Assembly: GCA_946405695.1 (NCBI GenBank)
Contig: CAMJIA010000017.1
Location: 1-29,978 of the forward strand
Reading direction: 5' to 3'
DNA length: 29,978 bases
Origin: an uncultured Prevotellaceae bacterium
Lineage (GTDB): Bacteria > Bacteroidota > Bacteroidia > Bacteroidales > Bacteroidaceae
This document shows, one piece after another, positions 15,656 to 24,761 of this stretch. The notes under the pieces are model-generated. The model was given only the letters and a program-made list of their open reading frames with translations, made no database searches and was not told where the DNA came from. Position numbers and translations under genes: made by a program. Position 1 is the first letter of the stretch. Every line of letters starts with the position of its first letter.

Positions 15656-17644
15656 CTATACAGGCAATGACATAATAAAACGGGCACCGGTAGTGTAGTT
15701 GGTGTCGAGACAGATGTCGCCACCTAATCGTCGGGCTATGGAGCGTGCTACGGTAAGTCCGATGCCAGTACCGTCGGTATAGCTGTTCAGTTGAACGAAA
15801 TCCTCGAAGATGTGCTCTGCCTCGTTGACGGGTACGCCAATGCCTGTATCCTCTACGATGAAGAGCACGCGCTGCTTGTTCTGTTGTTTTTCCATACTGA
15901 TGCGTAGGGTAACGCTACCCTCCTGGGTGAACTTGCGTGCATTGTCGAGCAGCAGTTCCAAGGCGCGGACGGCCTGTTGCAGATTAGTGCGCAGGGTGGC
16001 TTTCTCTGTGTCGATATCGGGCAGGATATTGAATGTGATATTTGTAGCAATGGCAATGCTTGAGTCCGCTGAGGCCTGTGCAGCAATCTCCAGTGCTGAA
16101 GTCTCGTCTAAACGTTCTATGGTGACCTGACTACCAGCGTTGCTCAGTTCTAACATTTTGTTAACCAGTTCGGTGATGCGGTTAGTGTTCTGATAGATTT
16201 GGTTGTTGACGTTGCGACGGGCCACCTCGTCCATTTCCACTCCTCCTGAGGTGATAATCTGAGTGAAACCGCTAAGAATGTTCAGGGGCGTACGAATTTC
16301 GTGGGAAATCTGCTTGATGAAGTCTGACTTCATCTTCGATGTCTCGTTGGCACGTTCATTAGCCAGCTTCAGTTGTTCGTTTTTCTCAGCCAGTCGCCGC
16401 ATGGCCCGACGGCGGCTAATAACATAGATAATGAAGAAGAGGGCAATGAGTATGACGGTTGTGCCCGTAATGAGGTTGTGGCTACGGCTGAGGTCGGCCC
16501 TCTGTTGCTCGATGATGTGCTCTTTCTGACGTGTGTCGTATATGATGGCCAGTTCGTCGGCATCACTGTTCTTTTGCCATGTAATGGCAGAGTCCAGTGC
16601 GTTGCATATCTGGCGGGCTACAGCATTGGCAGAGTCTTTACGCCCTGCTCCCCAGTTAGCCTTGTATTTGTTGAGCATATATTCCTGGATATTGTCGAGG
16701 GTGAGCTTGTAACCCCATGATTTCATCATGCGATCCAGTTCTCGCAGGTTGTCGGCGGCCTCCTCGTAGCGGTGGGCGGCAATAAGATATTCGCAGGCAT
16801 CCGACATCCCGTCGTCACTATGAGCATAGTCAGACTTCGTAAATGCCTCATACTCTGTCAGAGCCTCCTTAGTGTGGCCTGTATGTTGGAAGGCGTAAGC
16901 CTTGTAGATGTGAAGACGGGCATGGTATTCGTTGACGAACCACTCTTCTGCAGTTGGAGTGGCAGCGTACTGGTCGAGCATTTTCTCGGTGCGGATGAGC
17001 CACATGTCAGCGATATCGAGCGACTGAGGATTCAGGAAACGGATGGCAATATTGGCAGTATGGATGACCGCATTCTTCATCATAATACCTGAAGGATCGG
17101 CTTTAGATGCTCGCAGATTACACAGATAGGCTCTTTCAAAGGTGTTGGAAGCCTCTTCGATATTCCCTAACTTCATCTGACAGCGTCCTACACAAGTCAG
17201 CAGCAAGGTCAATGCCTCATCAGTGCCATTGCCTTTGTTATCTAGCTCCTCGACAACGGGCGTTGCCACTCGCAAGGAACCCTCATAATCATGCTTGATA
17301 TACAGGAGGTCAGCAAGATAAGCTGCTGCATTTTGGTAGGCTATCTCATCAGCTGGAGTATGCCTGCGAGATGTCATCACCTTTCTGTAATATTCTTCAG
17401 CTTTGGTGAGCCTTCTCATCTTATGATAAGCCCATCCGCGTTTCATGTCTGCCTCCATGCGTGTTATGTCGCCAGTCTCTTCCAGACTGTCAGCTATTAA
17501 CAATACGTGTTCATAGTCTTTCTTGGCAGCAACCTCATTGATGATGCTGTCGGCAACAGAGACCTTAGGCGGCATAGTATTCTTATGCTGACAAGCTGTC
17601 AACAGGAACAATATGGAAAAACAAATGAATAGTGGTCTTATCAT
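15656..17644 (-). CDS. TPR-containing lipoprotein sensor histidine kinase (copy 2)
   Basis: 662 residues. Lipoprotein signal MIRPLFICFSILFLLTAC with Cys18 in lipobox LTAC; TPR-like helical repeats about 40-370; then a juxtamembrane motif IYDTRQKEH...EQQRADLS nearly identical in pattern to copy 1. One membrane helix lies near 394-416 (TTVILIALFFIIYVI). HisKA follows with ISHEIRTPLN (His448) and HATPase_c with N-box LLLDNARKFT, G1 EDTGIGVP and G2 GTGIGLTVA. All kinase motifs are intact; there is no receiver or DNA-binding domain. The gene begins 25 bp after recG stops and no promoter box is visible in that gap, so it is probably the last gene of the pdxJ-DJ1-ispD-recG operon. Signal and partner are unknown. 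Confidence 0.88.
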   Translation of the reverse strand: MIRPLFICFSILFLLTACQHKNTMPPKVSVADSIINEVAAKKDYEHVLLIADSLEETGDITRMEADMKRGWAYHKMRRLTKAEEYYRKVMTSRRHTPADEIAYQNAAAYLADLLYIKHDYEGSLRVATPVVEELDNKGNGTDEALTLLLTCVGRCQMKLGNIEEASNTFERAYLCNLRASKADPSGIMMKNAVIHTANIAIRFLNPQSLDIADMWLIRTEKMLDQYAATPTAEEWFVNEYHARLHIYKAYAFQHTGHTKEALTEYEAFTKSDYAHSDDGMSDACEYLIAAHRYEEAADNLRELDRMMKSWGYKLTLDNIQEYMLNKYKANWGAGRKDSANAVARQICNALDSAITWQKNSDADELAIIYDTRQKEHIIEQQRADLSRSHNLITGTTVILIALFFIIYVISRRRAMRRLAEKNEQLKLANERANETSKMKSDFIKQISHEIRTPLNILSGFTQIITSGGVEMDEVARRNVNNQIYQNTNRITELVNKMLELSNAGSQVTIERLDETSALEIAAQASADSSIAIATNITFNILPDIDTEKATLRTNLQQAVRALELLLDNARKFTQEGSVTLRISMEKQQNKQRVLFIVEDTGIGVPVNEAEHIFEDFVQLNSYTDGTGIGLTVARSIARRLGGDICLDTNYTTGARFIMSLPV

Positions 17645-17669
17645 ATTTCTTTATAGGCAATTATTTGTG

Positions 17670-19769
17670 TTATGAGATGACGCCCCAATTGATATTGGTC
17701 TTGCGCAGTTCCTTGAGGCGTCGCCAGAGTAGGGCATAGCGGTCAGAACAGCAGAGCGGGTCCTCGTCGATAATGAGCTGGGCTTCGTCGCGGGCCATCT
17801 GTACTAGCTGACCATCGCGGGCAATGTCGGCAATCTTCAGGTCGAAGGCCATACCACTCTGTTGGGTACCCTCCAAATCGCCAGGACCACGCAGCTTCAG
17901 GTCAGCCTCAGCAATGCGGAAACCGTCGTTGGTCTCACACATGATATCGATGCGCTTGCGGGTGTCTGTACTGAGTTCATAGCAGGTGACGAGAATGCAG
18001 TATGACTGATCGGCACCACGACCCACACGACCACGGAGCTGGTGCAGCTGGGAGAGTCCAAAGCGCTGGGCTTCGAGGATGACCATCACGGAGGCATTGG
18101 GCACGTTGACACCCACCTCAATGACAGTGGTGGCAACGAGTATCTGTGTCTCGCCATTGACAAACTTCTGCATCTCGGCCTCTTTGTCGGCAGGTTTCAT
18201 CTTGCCATGAACCTTGCTGAGGCGGAACTCAGGGAATACCTGAGCCAACGTGGCAAAGCCGTCTTCCAGATTCTTGAGGTCTATCTTCTCGCTCTCTTCA
18301 ATGAGGGGGAAGACAATGTACACTTGGCGCCCCTGATGTATTTGTTTCCGTATACCGTCATAGAGCGAGGGTAGGGAGCGGTCAAAGACATGTCGGGTGA
18401 CCACGGGTTTGCGACCAGGAGGTAGCTCGTCGATGACAGAGACGTCAAGATCGCCATAGAGTGTCATGGCTAGCGTACGGGGAATAGGTGTTGCCGTCAT
18501 GACGAGAACATGCGGTGGATTGACGCTCTTGCTCCACAGCTTGGCACGTTGGGCTACACCGAAGCGGTGTTGTTCGTCGACAACGACCATGCCTAAGCGG
18601 GCAAACTGTACGGTATCCTCAATGACGGCATGGGTACCGACAAGAATCTGTACCGTGCCGTCAAGCAGTCCGTCGAGAATCTCCTGGCGCTTCTTACCCT
18701 TGACGATACCTGTCAGCATGGCCACGCGGATGGGCAATCCCTCCAGGAAGTCCATGATGGTTTGGAGGTGTTGTTCGGCAAGTATCTCTGTGGGTGCCAT
18801 GATACAGGCCTGGTAACCGTTGTCCAGTGCGATGAGCATGGACATCAGCGCCACGAGAGTCTTGCCGGATCCTACATCGCCCTGCAGCAGACGATTCATC
18901 TGTCGCCCACTACCCATGTCCTTGCGAATCTCACGGATAACACGCTTCTGAGCTTCGGTGAGTGGGAAGGGCAGGTTCTCCTTATAAAAATTGTTGAAGT
19001 GGTCACCAACTTTGCTGAAGACGTAGCCGCGGTATTTGCGACGCTGGTCGCTCGCGTACCTTAATATATTAAGTTGGACGAAGAACAATTCTTCGAACTT
19101 TAAACGCAGACGGGCCTGTTCCAGTTGTTTGGCATTCTGCGGATAGTGGATGTGGCGCAGTGCCTCGTTGCGACTGACGAGATGTAGTTTCTGGGTGATG
19201 AAGTCTGGAATCGTCTCAGGGATAGGCTCCTTCAGCGTGTCGAGGAGCGTCTTGGTGAGTTTCTCAATGGCACGACTGTTGAGACTCGACTTCTTCATCT
19301 TCTCTGACGTGTTGTAGTAGGGCTGCATGCCCATAGTGGAGAGTTCCAGTTTGTCGGCCTCCTCCATATCTGGGTGAACCAACTGTATGCGCCCATTGAA
19401 GACCTGCGGACGTCCGAAGACCACGTATTCGGTACCGACCTTGTATTTCTTCAGGGCACTGTCGGCATAATTGAACCAAGTGAGATCCATCACCTTGCCA
19501 TAGCCGTCAGTGAAATGAGCAACGACACGCTTCTTGCGGGCACTCATCTTGAAGGTTTCGAAGCTGAGAATATGCCCCTTCACCTGTACAAAAGGCATGT
19601 CGCCCGTGAGTTCACGGATGGCATAGAGCCTGCTGCGGTCAACGTGCTTATAGGGGTAGTACTCCAACAAGTCACCAAAGGTCTGGATGCCCAGTTCTTC
19701 ACTGAGCATCTTGCGGCGGTTAGGACCTACACCTGCCAAGTATTGTATGTCTTGTTGGAGGATATTCAT
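17670..19769 (-). CDS. recG: ATP-dependent DNA helicase RecG
   Basis: 699 residues, full family length. An N-terminal helical/wedge (OB-fold) domain about 1-250 begins with a helix-hairpin-helix-like YLAGVGPNRRKML. The superfamily 2 helicase motifs are intact: motif I GDVGSGKT, Ib APTEILAEQH, motif II DEQHRFG, motif III MTATPIPRT, motif V TTVIEVGVNVPNA and motif VI QLRGRVGRG. RecG remodels stalled replication forks and Holliday-type junctions. The start overlaps the ispD stop by one base (TGATG), indicating translational coupling. Confidence 0.96.
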   Translation of the reverse strand: MNILQQDIQYLAGVGPNRRKMLSEELGIQTFGDLLEYYPYKHVDRSRLYAIRELTGDMPFVQVKGHILSFETFKMSARKKRVVAHFTDGYGKVMDLTWFNYADSALKKYKVGTEYVVFGRPQVFNGRIQLVHPDMEEADKLELSTMGMQPYYNTSEKMKKSSLNSRAIEKLTKTLLDTLKEPIPETIPDFITQKLHLVSRNEALRHIHYPQNAKQLEQARLRLKFEELFFVQLNILRYASDQRRKYRGYVFSKVGDHFNNFYKENLPFPLTEAQKRVIREIRKDMGSGRQMNRLLQGDVGSGKTLVALMSMLIALDNGYQACIMAPTEILAEQHLQTIMDFLEGLPIRVAMLTGIVKGKKRQEILDGLLDGTVQILVGTHAVIEDTVQFARLGMVVVDEQHRFGVAQRAKLWSKSVNPPHVLVMTATPIPRTLAMTLYGDLDVSVIDELPPGRKPVVTRHVFDRSLPSLYDGIRKQIHQGRQVYIVFPLIEESEKIDLKNLEDGFATLAQVFPEFRLSKVHGKMKPADKEAEMQKFVNGETQILVATTVIEVGVNVPNASVMVILEAQRFGLSQLHQLRGRVGRGADQSYCILVTCYELSTDTRKRIDIMCETNDGFRIAEADLKLRGPGDLEGTQQSGMAFDLKIADIARDGQLVQMARDEAQLIIDEDPLCCSDRYALLWRRLKELRKTNINWGVIS

Positions 19770-20431
19770 CAGATAAGCACTTCTGCTATTTCAAGGTCAT
19801 AGGGAGTGGTAATCTTGATATTCTCCCGATTGCCCTCGACGAGGGTAACGTCAATGCCAAAAGCTTCGACCACACTGGCATCGTCGGTAAAGTTGTCGTT
19901 GTAAGGTTGCCGATTGGCAGCCTTGAGCAACTGGATGTCAAAAGTCTGCGGTGTCTGCACTAAACGGTAGTCATTGCGGGGAACCGTTTTTGATTTTTCA
20001 CCTTCTAAATGGCGAACTGTCTCAACGATGGGGATGACGGGGATGACAGCCTTGGCGGTTCGGGCAGTTTCGTAGCAGTTGCGGATGACGTCGATGCTGG
20101 GGAAGGGACGTACACCATCATGGACACCCACAACGCCCTCTGCATCGTCTGGAATGAGTGCCAGTCCATGTTGTACAGAGTGGAAGCGCGTCTCGCCACC
20201 ATCGGTCATTTGGTACTCCACCTTGAAGTCGTACTCTTGGCACAATTTCTGCCAGTAGCCTTGCTGAGCTTTGGGCAATACCAGGATAATCTGCAGGGTA
20301 GTGGAATACTCGCGAAACCTTTCGAGGGTCCGCATCAGTACGGGCTTCCCACCAATAGGCAGAAACTGCTTGGGAATATCTGTTCCCATGCGCAGTCCCT
20401 TGCCTCCTGCTACGATAATGATATAATCCAT
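19769..20431 (-). CDS. ispD: 2-C-methyl-D-erythritol 4-phosphate cytidylyltransferase IspD
   Basis: 220 residues, typical for IspD. The CTP-binding loop AGGKGLRMG (residues 8-16) is followed by [13 protein letters not shown]; Arg14 and Lys21 correspond to catalytic residues. [15 protein letters not shown] and [10 protein letters not shown] are the other family motifs. It makes CDP-methylerythritol in the non-mevalonate isoprenoid pathway, feeding undecaprenyl carrier and quinone synthesis. The start shares a base with the stop of the DJ-1-like gene (TAATG) and its stop shares one with the recG start, so three genes are coupled. Confidence 0.96.
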   Translation of the reverse strand: MDYIIIVAGGKGLRMGTDIPKQFLPIGGKPVLMRTLERFREYSTTLQIILVLPKAQQGYWQKLCQEYDFKVEYQMTDGGETRFHSVQHGLALIPDDAEGVVGVHDGVRPFPSIDVIRNCYETARTAKAVIPVIPIVETVRHLEGEKSKTVPRNDYRLVQTPQTFDIQLLKAANRQPYNDNFTDDASVVEAFGIDVTLVEGNRENIKITTPYDLEIAEVLI

Positions 20432-20994
20432 TAGGCCATCAGGTGTTTGAAGCGCATGCCTTCTGCTATCTGGTCAGACGTTTTTTTGTCTACCAGCTGG
20501 GCAAGGAGCTCGTAGGCAAAGGGAAATGCTGCGGCAGGACCTTCTGCGGTAGTGACGTTACCATCGACAGTGACAAGGTCGGCAGTATAGGTCGCACCAT
20601 CAAGCATCTGTTCGAAACCTGGATAGCAGGTGGCTTTCTTGCCTTCAAGGATTCCCAGTTGTCCTAATACAACACCTGGAGCGGCACAGATGGCTGCTAC
20701 TTTACGACCAGCAGCGAACTGATCGACAACGACTTTACAAACACCCTTGTGAGCGAAAAGGTTACTGGCGCCAGGCATACCACCAGGCAGGAAGATAAGG
20801 TCAGCATCAGAGAAGTCACCCTGCTCAAACATGATGTCTGCCTCGATGTTCACTCCGTGTGCCGAAGTCACCAAAGGGAAGTCGCTGATACTTACCGTAG
20901 TGACGTCAACACCTCCGCGACGCAGTACGTCAACGGGAATCAGGGCCTCGACATCCTCGAAGCCGTCAGCTAAGAATACATATACCTTTTTCAT
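20431..20994 (-). CDS. DJ-1/PfpI (YajL-like) family protein
   Basis: 187 residues with the class-I glutaminase-like fold of the DJ-1 family. The nucleophile-elbow Cys103 lies in [12 protein letters not shown], and the conserved Glu16 is in [18 protein letters not shown] precedes. Late motifs [16 protein letters not shown] resemble the YajL GPGTA region. E. coli YajL is linked to protection of proteins against oxidative or carbonyl damage; deglycase activity of the family is debated, so no reaction is assigned. The stop overlaps ispD by one base, and 22 bp separate it from pdxJ, making it part of the pdxJ operon. Confidence 0.88.
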   Translation of the reverse strand: MKKVYVFLADGFEDVEALIPVDVLRRGGVDVTTVSISDFPLVTSAHGVNIEADIMFEQGDFSDADLIFLPGGMPGASNLFAHKGVCKVVVDQFAAGRKVAAICAAPGVVLGQLGILEGKKATCYPGFEQMLDGATYTADLVTVDGNVTTAEGPAAAFPFAYELLAQLVDKKTSDQIAEGMRFKHLMA

Positions 20995-21016
20995 CGTTCA
21001 AATGGGTTTAATAGGG

Positions 21017-21733
21017 TTAATGGGCAAGGGCCATAAGATATTGCTGAATGGTTTCTTTGAGGCCCAAATAGAGGGCGTCGCAGATAAGGGCATGGCCAAT
21101 GCTGACCTCATCAGTCCAAGGAATCTGCTGGTGGTAGTAGGCAAGGTTCTCCAGCGACAGGTCGTGACCAGCGTTGAGGCCCAGTCCTACGCGGCGTGCC
21201 TCTTCGGCAGCAGCGATAAACGGAGCAATGGCAGCCTCACGATTGGCTGCATAACCAGAGGCATAGGGCTCTGTATAGAGTTCCACGCGATCGGCACCAC
21301 AGACCTTGGCGCCTTCAACCTGTCGTGGGTCAGCATCGACAAAGATGCTGGTACGGATGCCTGCATCCTTGAAGGTTTTGCAGATGTCCGTAAGGAACGC
21401 TTTGTTCTCTATGGTATCCCATCCGTGGTTCGATGTTATCTGGTCGTGACCATCAGGAACGAGTGTCACCTGTGTAGGTAGCACCTCTAACACCAGTTCT
21501 GTGAATGAGTCGATGGGGTTGCCCTCGATATTAAACTCTGTGGTAATCTGTGGGCGTAGGTCGCGCACATCCTGATAGCGGATGTGGCGTTCGTCAGGAC
21601 GTGGATGAACGGTAATGCCCTGTCCTCCAAATAGTTCTACGTCACGGGCAACAGTCAGGACATTGGGATTATTGCCTCCTCTGGCATTGCGCAGTGTGGC
21701 AATCTTATTGATATTTACGCTCAGTTTTGTCAT
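21017..21733 (-). CDS. pdxJ: pyridoxine 5'-phosphate synthase PdxJ
   Basis: 238 residues. PdxJ condenses 1-deoxyxylulose 5-phosphate with 3-amino-2-oxopropyl phosphate to form PNP, the final ring closure of DXP-dependent vitamin B6 synthesis. Motifs: [14 protein letters not shown] (residues 6-19), [12 protein letters not shown] with His43, Arg45 and His50, [17 protein letters not shown] and [12 protein letters not shown]. The NINK segment differs from NIDH of E. coli; I recall this form from Bacteroidetes homologues. It is the first gene of the operon pdxJ, DJ-1-like, ispD, recG, histidine kinase, and diverges from nadK. pdxJ and ispD both belong to pathways drawing on deoxyxylulose 5-phosphate. 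Confidence 0.95.
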   Translation of the reverse strand: MTKLSVNINKIATLRNARGGNNPNVLTVARDVELFGGQGITVHPRPDERHIRYQDVRDLRPQITTEFNIEGNPIDSFTELVLEVLPTQVTLVPDGHDQITSNHGWDTIENKAFLTDICKTFKDAGIRTSIFVDADPRQVEGAKVCGADRVELYTEPYASGYAANREAAIAPFIAAAEEARRVGLGLNAGHDLSLENLAYYHQQIPWTDEVSIGHALICDALYLGLKETIQQYLMALAH

Positions 21734-21772
21734 ATTTTTCCCTTTTCGCTATTCTTTTTTCACTTTTATTTG

Positions 21773-21794
21773 TAACTTTGCACGTGCAAAGATA
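21773..21794. promoter_or_regulatory. face-to-face divergent promoter boxes of nadK and pdxJ forming a palindrome
   Basis: On the plus strand TAACTTTG (21773-21780) is the -7 box for nadK. On the minus strand TATCTTTG (21787-21794) is the -7 box for pdxJ. Together they form a 22-bp palindrome with one mismatched pair; the central CTTTGCACGTGCAAAG (21776-21791) is perfect. The predicted start sites are only a few bases apart, so two polymerases could not bind at once. No clear -33 TTTG is seen on either side. Confidence 0.65.
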
Positions 21795-21834
21795 CAAATT
21801 CTTTGCGAATAAACAGCTAAAAGAGCCAAAAAAT

Positions 21835-22722
21835 ATGACGTCACGCAAATTAAGGTTCGCAATTTTTGGTAATACCTACCAACCCAAGAAGTCGGTTTCC
21901 ATCCAGAAACTGCTGGCTTGTCTGACAGCCAGACAGGCAGAAGTATATATAGAACGAGAGTTCTATACGTTCCTGACTGATGGTCAGCGCCTGCCGGTAG
22001 AAGGCGTATCTATTTTTGACCAGTCTGACTTCTCTGCTGATTTCGTTGTGTCAATGGGTGGTGATGGTACTTTCCTGCGTGCAGCCAGTTTGGTGGGTAC
22101 TAAACAGATTCCCATCTTGGGTGTCAATACGGGTCGTTTGGGATTTCTTGCTGACGTAAAGGCGCAGGAGATTGAACGCACCATTGATGCACTCTACGAG
22201 GGAGACTATGCCGTAGATACGCGTGCGGTCATCAAAGTGGAAACGGATGGTCAGCCGTTAAAGGGGTATTGCTGTGCCTTGAACGATGTTGCCATCCTGA
22301 AGCGTGACAACGCCTCAATGATTACCATCCATACAACGGTAAATGGGGACTATCTGACGACCTATCAAGCCGACGGACTGATTATGTCGACACCTACAGG
22401 TTCTACGGCTTATTCATTGTCGAATGGTGGTCCGATTATCGTACCGGGAACGCATGTCTTCTCTTTGACCGCTGTTGCTCCTCATTCGTTGAATGTGCGT
22501 CCTATCGTCTTCTCGGAAGACTGTGAAATAAAGCTTACCGTAGAGAGTCGAACGCAAAACTATCTGGTAGCATTGGACGGCCGTTCAGAGAAATTACCAG
22601 ATACGACCCGTCTGACGCTACGTAAGGCTCCTTACCGTGTAAAGGTTATCAAACGTGCAGGTACGAAGTACTTCCATACCTTGCGTGAGAAAATGATGTG
22701 GGGTGCCGACCAACGCGGATAA
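21835..22722 (+). CDS. nadK: NAD kinase
   Basis: 295 residues from the chosen ATG (MTSRKLRFAIFGNTYQPKK). The frame is open back to 21727, but those codons lie across and upstream of the promoter box at 21773-21780, so the longer start is rejected. NAD kinase phosphorylates NAD to NADP. Motifs: GGDGTFLRAA (GGDGT at 75-79, with the key Asp), VNTGRLGFLAD, LNDVAILKRD and TPTGSTAYSLSNGGPI. Length and motif spacing are standard. It converges with the third histidine kinase across 29 bp in which I see no strong terminator. Confidence 0.95.
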   Translation: MTSRKLRFAIFGNTYQPKKSVSIQKLLACLTARQAEVYIEREFYTFLTDGQRLPVEGVSIFDQSDFSADFVVSMGGDGTFLRAASLVGTKQIPILGVNTGRLGFLADVKAQEIERTIDALYEGDYAVDTRAVIKVETDGQPLKGYCCALNDVAILKRDNASMITIHTTVNGDYLTTYQADGLIMSTPTGSTAYSLSNGGPIIVPGTHVFSLTAVAPHSLNVRPIVFSEDCEIKLTVESRTQNYLVALDGRSEKLPDTTRLTLRKAPYRVKVIKRAGTKYFHTLREKMMWGADQRG

Positions 22723-22751
22723 GCTAAGAACCAAAAGTTAATTGCTAACAA

Positions 22752-24569
22752 CTATTCTTTAGGCAGTTGCAGGATAAAGCGGCTACCTTCTTTATAGCGG
22801 GTGTCTAGGATTACATCACCACCTAATTGGCGGGCTACGCGTCGAGCGACGGACAGTCCGAGGCCAACCCCTTCTTTATATATATTAGACTTATAGAAGT
22901 GTTCGAAAATCTTCTCTTCGTCACCATCTTTGATGCCACAGCCAGTATCGGTAACGCTTAGACATATCATGTTATGGTTGAGCTTGTGCTGGTAGCTGCG
23001 TAATGTGATGGTGCCCCCTTCTGGCGTGAACTTGATAGCATTGTCCATCAAGTGGTTGAGAATCTTCTGCACTTCTTTGCGGTTAATCACGATTTTACAG
23101 CTGTCCTTGAGCAACAGTTCCAGACGCAGATTGAATGGGGTCTCATTATCTTGGTAAGGCTCTGCCAAGTGTCGAAGCAAGTCATTACATGCTACCAAGT
23201 CGGATTTGTCGATGTAATGGATGCTTTCCTTGCTGGAGATGTCAAGAATCTCGTCAACGATACGCACAATAGTATTCGTGCTGTGGCCAATGCGTTTGGC
23301 GATGTCGGCACGTTCTGCATCGCTGGTCAATGTACGTGGGTCACTGATGATTTGTGCATAACCACTGATAATGTTCAGTGGGGTGCGTATCTCGTGACTC
23401 ATGTTCTTCAGGAAATTTATCTTCATGCGGTTGGCCTCCTGCGCTTTGTCACGGGCAATAAGTAGGTCGTGGTTCTGGCGTTGTAGTTTGCGCAGATAGC
23501 GGTTCTTGTTCATGCGGTAGATGATCATGCCTATCAGCAGGAAAGTGAAGATGACAATGCTGATGGCGTATTGGAGCTGTGTGTTACGCTTAGCGATGGT
23601 CATGCTGTGTGCTTCTGCACTCTCCAAATCACTGGCTGAGCCCATCATCTCTTCTGACATGATGACGTTGTTGACGGAGTCCTTAATGGCCATGTAGTGC
23701 TTCTGGGTGTCGAAGGCACGTTGTGTGTTGCCTGACAACTCGTAGATTTCTGTCTGGAACTTATAGATGTCAGTGGTATTGGTCAGGTTGTAGGTCAACT
23801 GGATAGCGTCATCATAGTGTTTGTCTGCCACAGCCTTACAGATGAGTGCGTAATAATAATAGGTGGTGCTGAAGTCTTCTCCCAACTCTTCTTTCATGGT
23901 GATATACTCCTTGAAGGCTTTGTTGACAGTTTCCCAGTCGCGCATGGCATAGGCTACGATGACCTTAAAACCGATGGCATCGCTGTAATCGTATTTAGAA
24001 CCATTTTCCTTGATAATCTCAATGGCACAGTCAAGATGCTTCATGGCCTCCTCTGGCTGGGTGTCCATCTCGATGTTCGACAAGTCCATGTAGATGGATG
24101 CCAGATTGCTGAGCTGGCTGTGGTCAACTTCATTGAGGGCCTTCTCGAAATATTGATGAGCCAAGGGTATATTGCCACGAAGCGAGTAGATGATGCCTCG
24201 CAGTTGGGTAGCCTTATAAAGTTCATGGAGATCTCCCCGGCGCTCCATCTCTGCTTGCATTTTCATCGTTTTGCGTAGTGCACGATAGAAGTGGTTGTGG
24301 TTGACATCATAGAGAACTTCGTTCTTCCAGCAAAGATAGTAGCCGCTGATATTGTCTTCTCCCAAAAGGTAATTACGGTATTGGGCATTGGCCTCATAGA
24401 ACTTTTGCTCGTCATTTTGATTAAAGGTGGTACGTACTTGCTGTAGCAGTTTTGCTGCAGTAGTGTCTTCCTGACTTTTTGGCTGTCCTGAAGTGTTGAT
24501 GGTATAGAAGCATAAAGCCAATAATATGATGATGCCGTTAAGGCAACGATTGATTCTTTTCATGTTCAT
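22752..24569 (-). CDS. TPR-containing sensor histidine kinase (copy 3)
   Basis: 605 residues from ATG 24569 (MNMKRINRC); an ATG at 24563 is also possible. The frame is open to 24608, but that ATG precedes the predicted promoter box and is rejected. A Sec signal (IIILLALCFYTINTSG) has no lipobox, unlike copies 1 and 2. TPR-like repeats span about 35-300 (LAHQYFEKALNEVD is a good unit). One membrane helix lies near 330-352 (ISIVIFTFLLIGMIIY). HisKA has MSHEIRTPLN (His392); HATPase_c has N-box LMDNAIKFT, G1 TDTGCGIK and G2 GVGLGLSVA, so G1 and G2 deviate from the GIG forms of the other copies. It is monocistronic by layout, with no receiver domain. Confidence 0.87.
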   Translation of the reverse strand: MNMKRINRCLNGIIILLALCFYTINTSGQPKSQEDTTAAKLLQQVRTTFNQNDEQKFYEANAQYRNYLLGEDNISGYYLCWKNEVLYDVNHNHFYRALRKTMKMQAEMERRGDLHELYKATQLRGIIYSLRGNIPLAHQYFEKALNEVDHSQLSNLASIYMDLSNIEMDTQPEEAMKHLDCAIEIIKENGSKYDYSDAIGFKVIVAYAMRDWETVNKAFKEYITMKEELGEDFSTTYYYYALICKAVADKHYDDAIQLTYNLTNTTDIYKFQTEIYELSGNTQRAFDTQKHYMAIKDSVNNVIMSEEMMGSASDLESAEAHSMTIAKRNTQLQYAISIVIFTFLLIGMIIYRMNKNRYLRKLQRQNHDLLIARDKAQEANRMKINFLKNMSHEIRTPLNIISGYAQIISDPRTLTSDAERADIAKRIGHSTNTIVRIVDEILDISSKESIHYIDKSDLVACNDLLRHLAEPYQDNETPFNLRLELLLKDSCKIVINRKEVQKILNHLMDNAIKFTPEGGTITLRSYQHKLNHNMICLSVTDTGCGIKDGDEEKIFEHFYKSNIYKEGVGLGLSVARRVARQLGGDVILDTRYKEGSRFILQLPKE

Positions 24570-24596
24570 AGTGTCCTTATTAGGGTTATGTGTATG

Positions 24597-24628
24597 CAAA
24601 GGTAGCAAGAATACACTTAAATAGCAAA
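24597..24628 (-). promoter_or_regulatory. predicted promoter of the third TPR histidine kinase
   Basis: On the minus strand TTTG (24628-24625) and TACCTTTG (24604-24597) are separated by 20 bases, a near-ideal Bacteroidetes promoter. It fixes the translation start at 24569 or 24563 rather than 24608. The remaining gap up to 24727 holds no gene. Confidence 0.8.
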
Positions 24629-24727
24629 TGTTCTGTCTATTAATCTACGAACGCCCGTCCTTTAACACTTGTTGATTATTCTTTAATTCTTAACGAAGGT
24701 TAAATAATTCATTTTTCGGCGAAAATA

Positions 24728-24760
24728 TTTGGTAGTTATATCTTTTTTGTTTTACCTTTG
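24728..24760 (+). promoter_or_regulatory. predicted promoter of the YtrA-type ABC operon
   Basis: TTTG at 24728-24731 and TACCTTTG at 24753-24760, 21 bases apart. The predicted transcription start (about 24766) falls in the left arm of the palindrome at 24762-24785. Confidence 0.78.
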
Positions 24761-24761
24761 C

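Noticed and set aside
21727..21834. N-terminal extension of NAD kinase to 21727
   Set aside because: The extra codons overlap the pdxJ start and both -7 boxes; family alignment fits the start at 21835.
22723..22751. Terminator between nadK and the third kinase
   Set aside because: Only a 4-bp GTTA/TAAC stem without a T tract is seen, too weak to call.
24570..24608. Longer start of the third histidine kinase at 24608
   Set aside because: This ATG lies upstream of the -7 box at 24597-24604; the signal peptide fits a start at 24569 or 24563.
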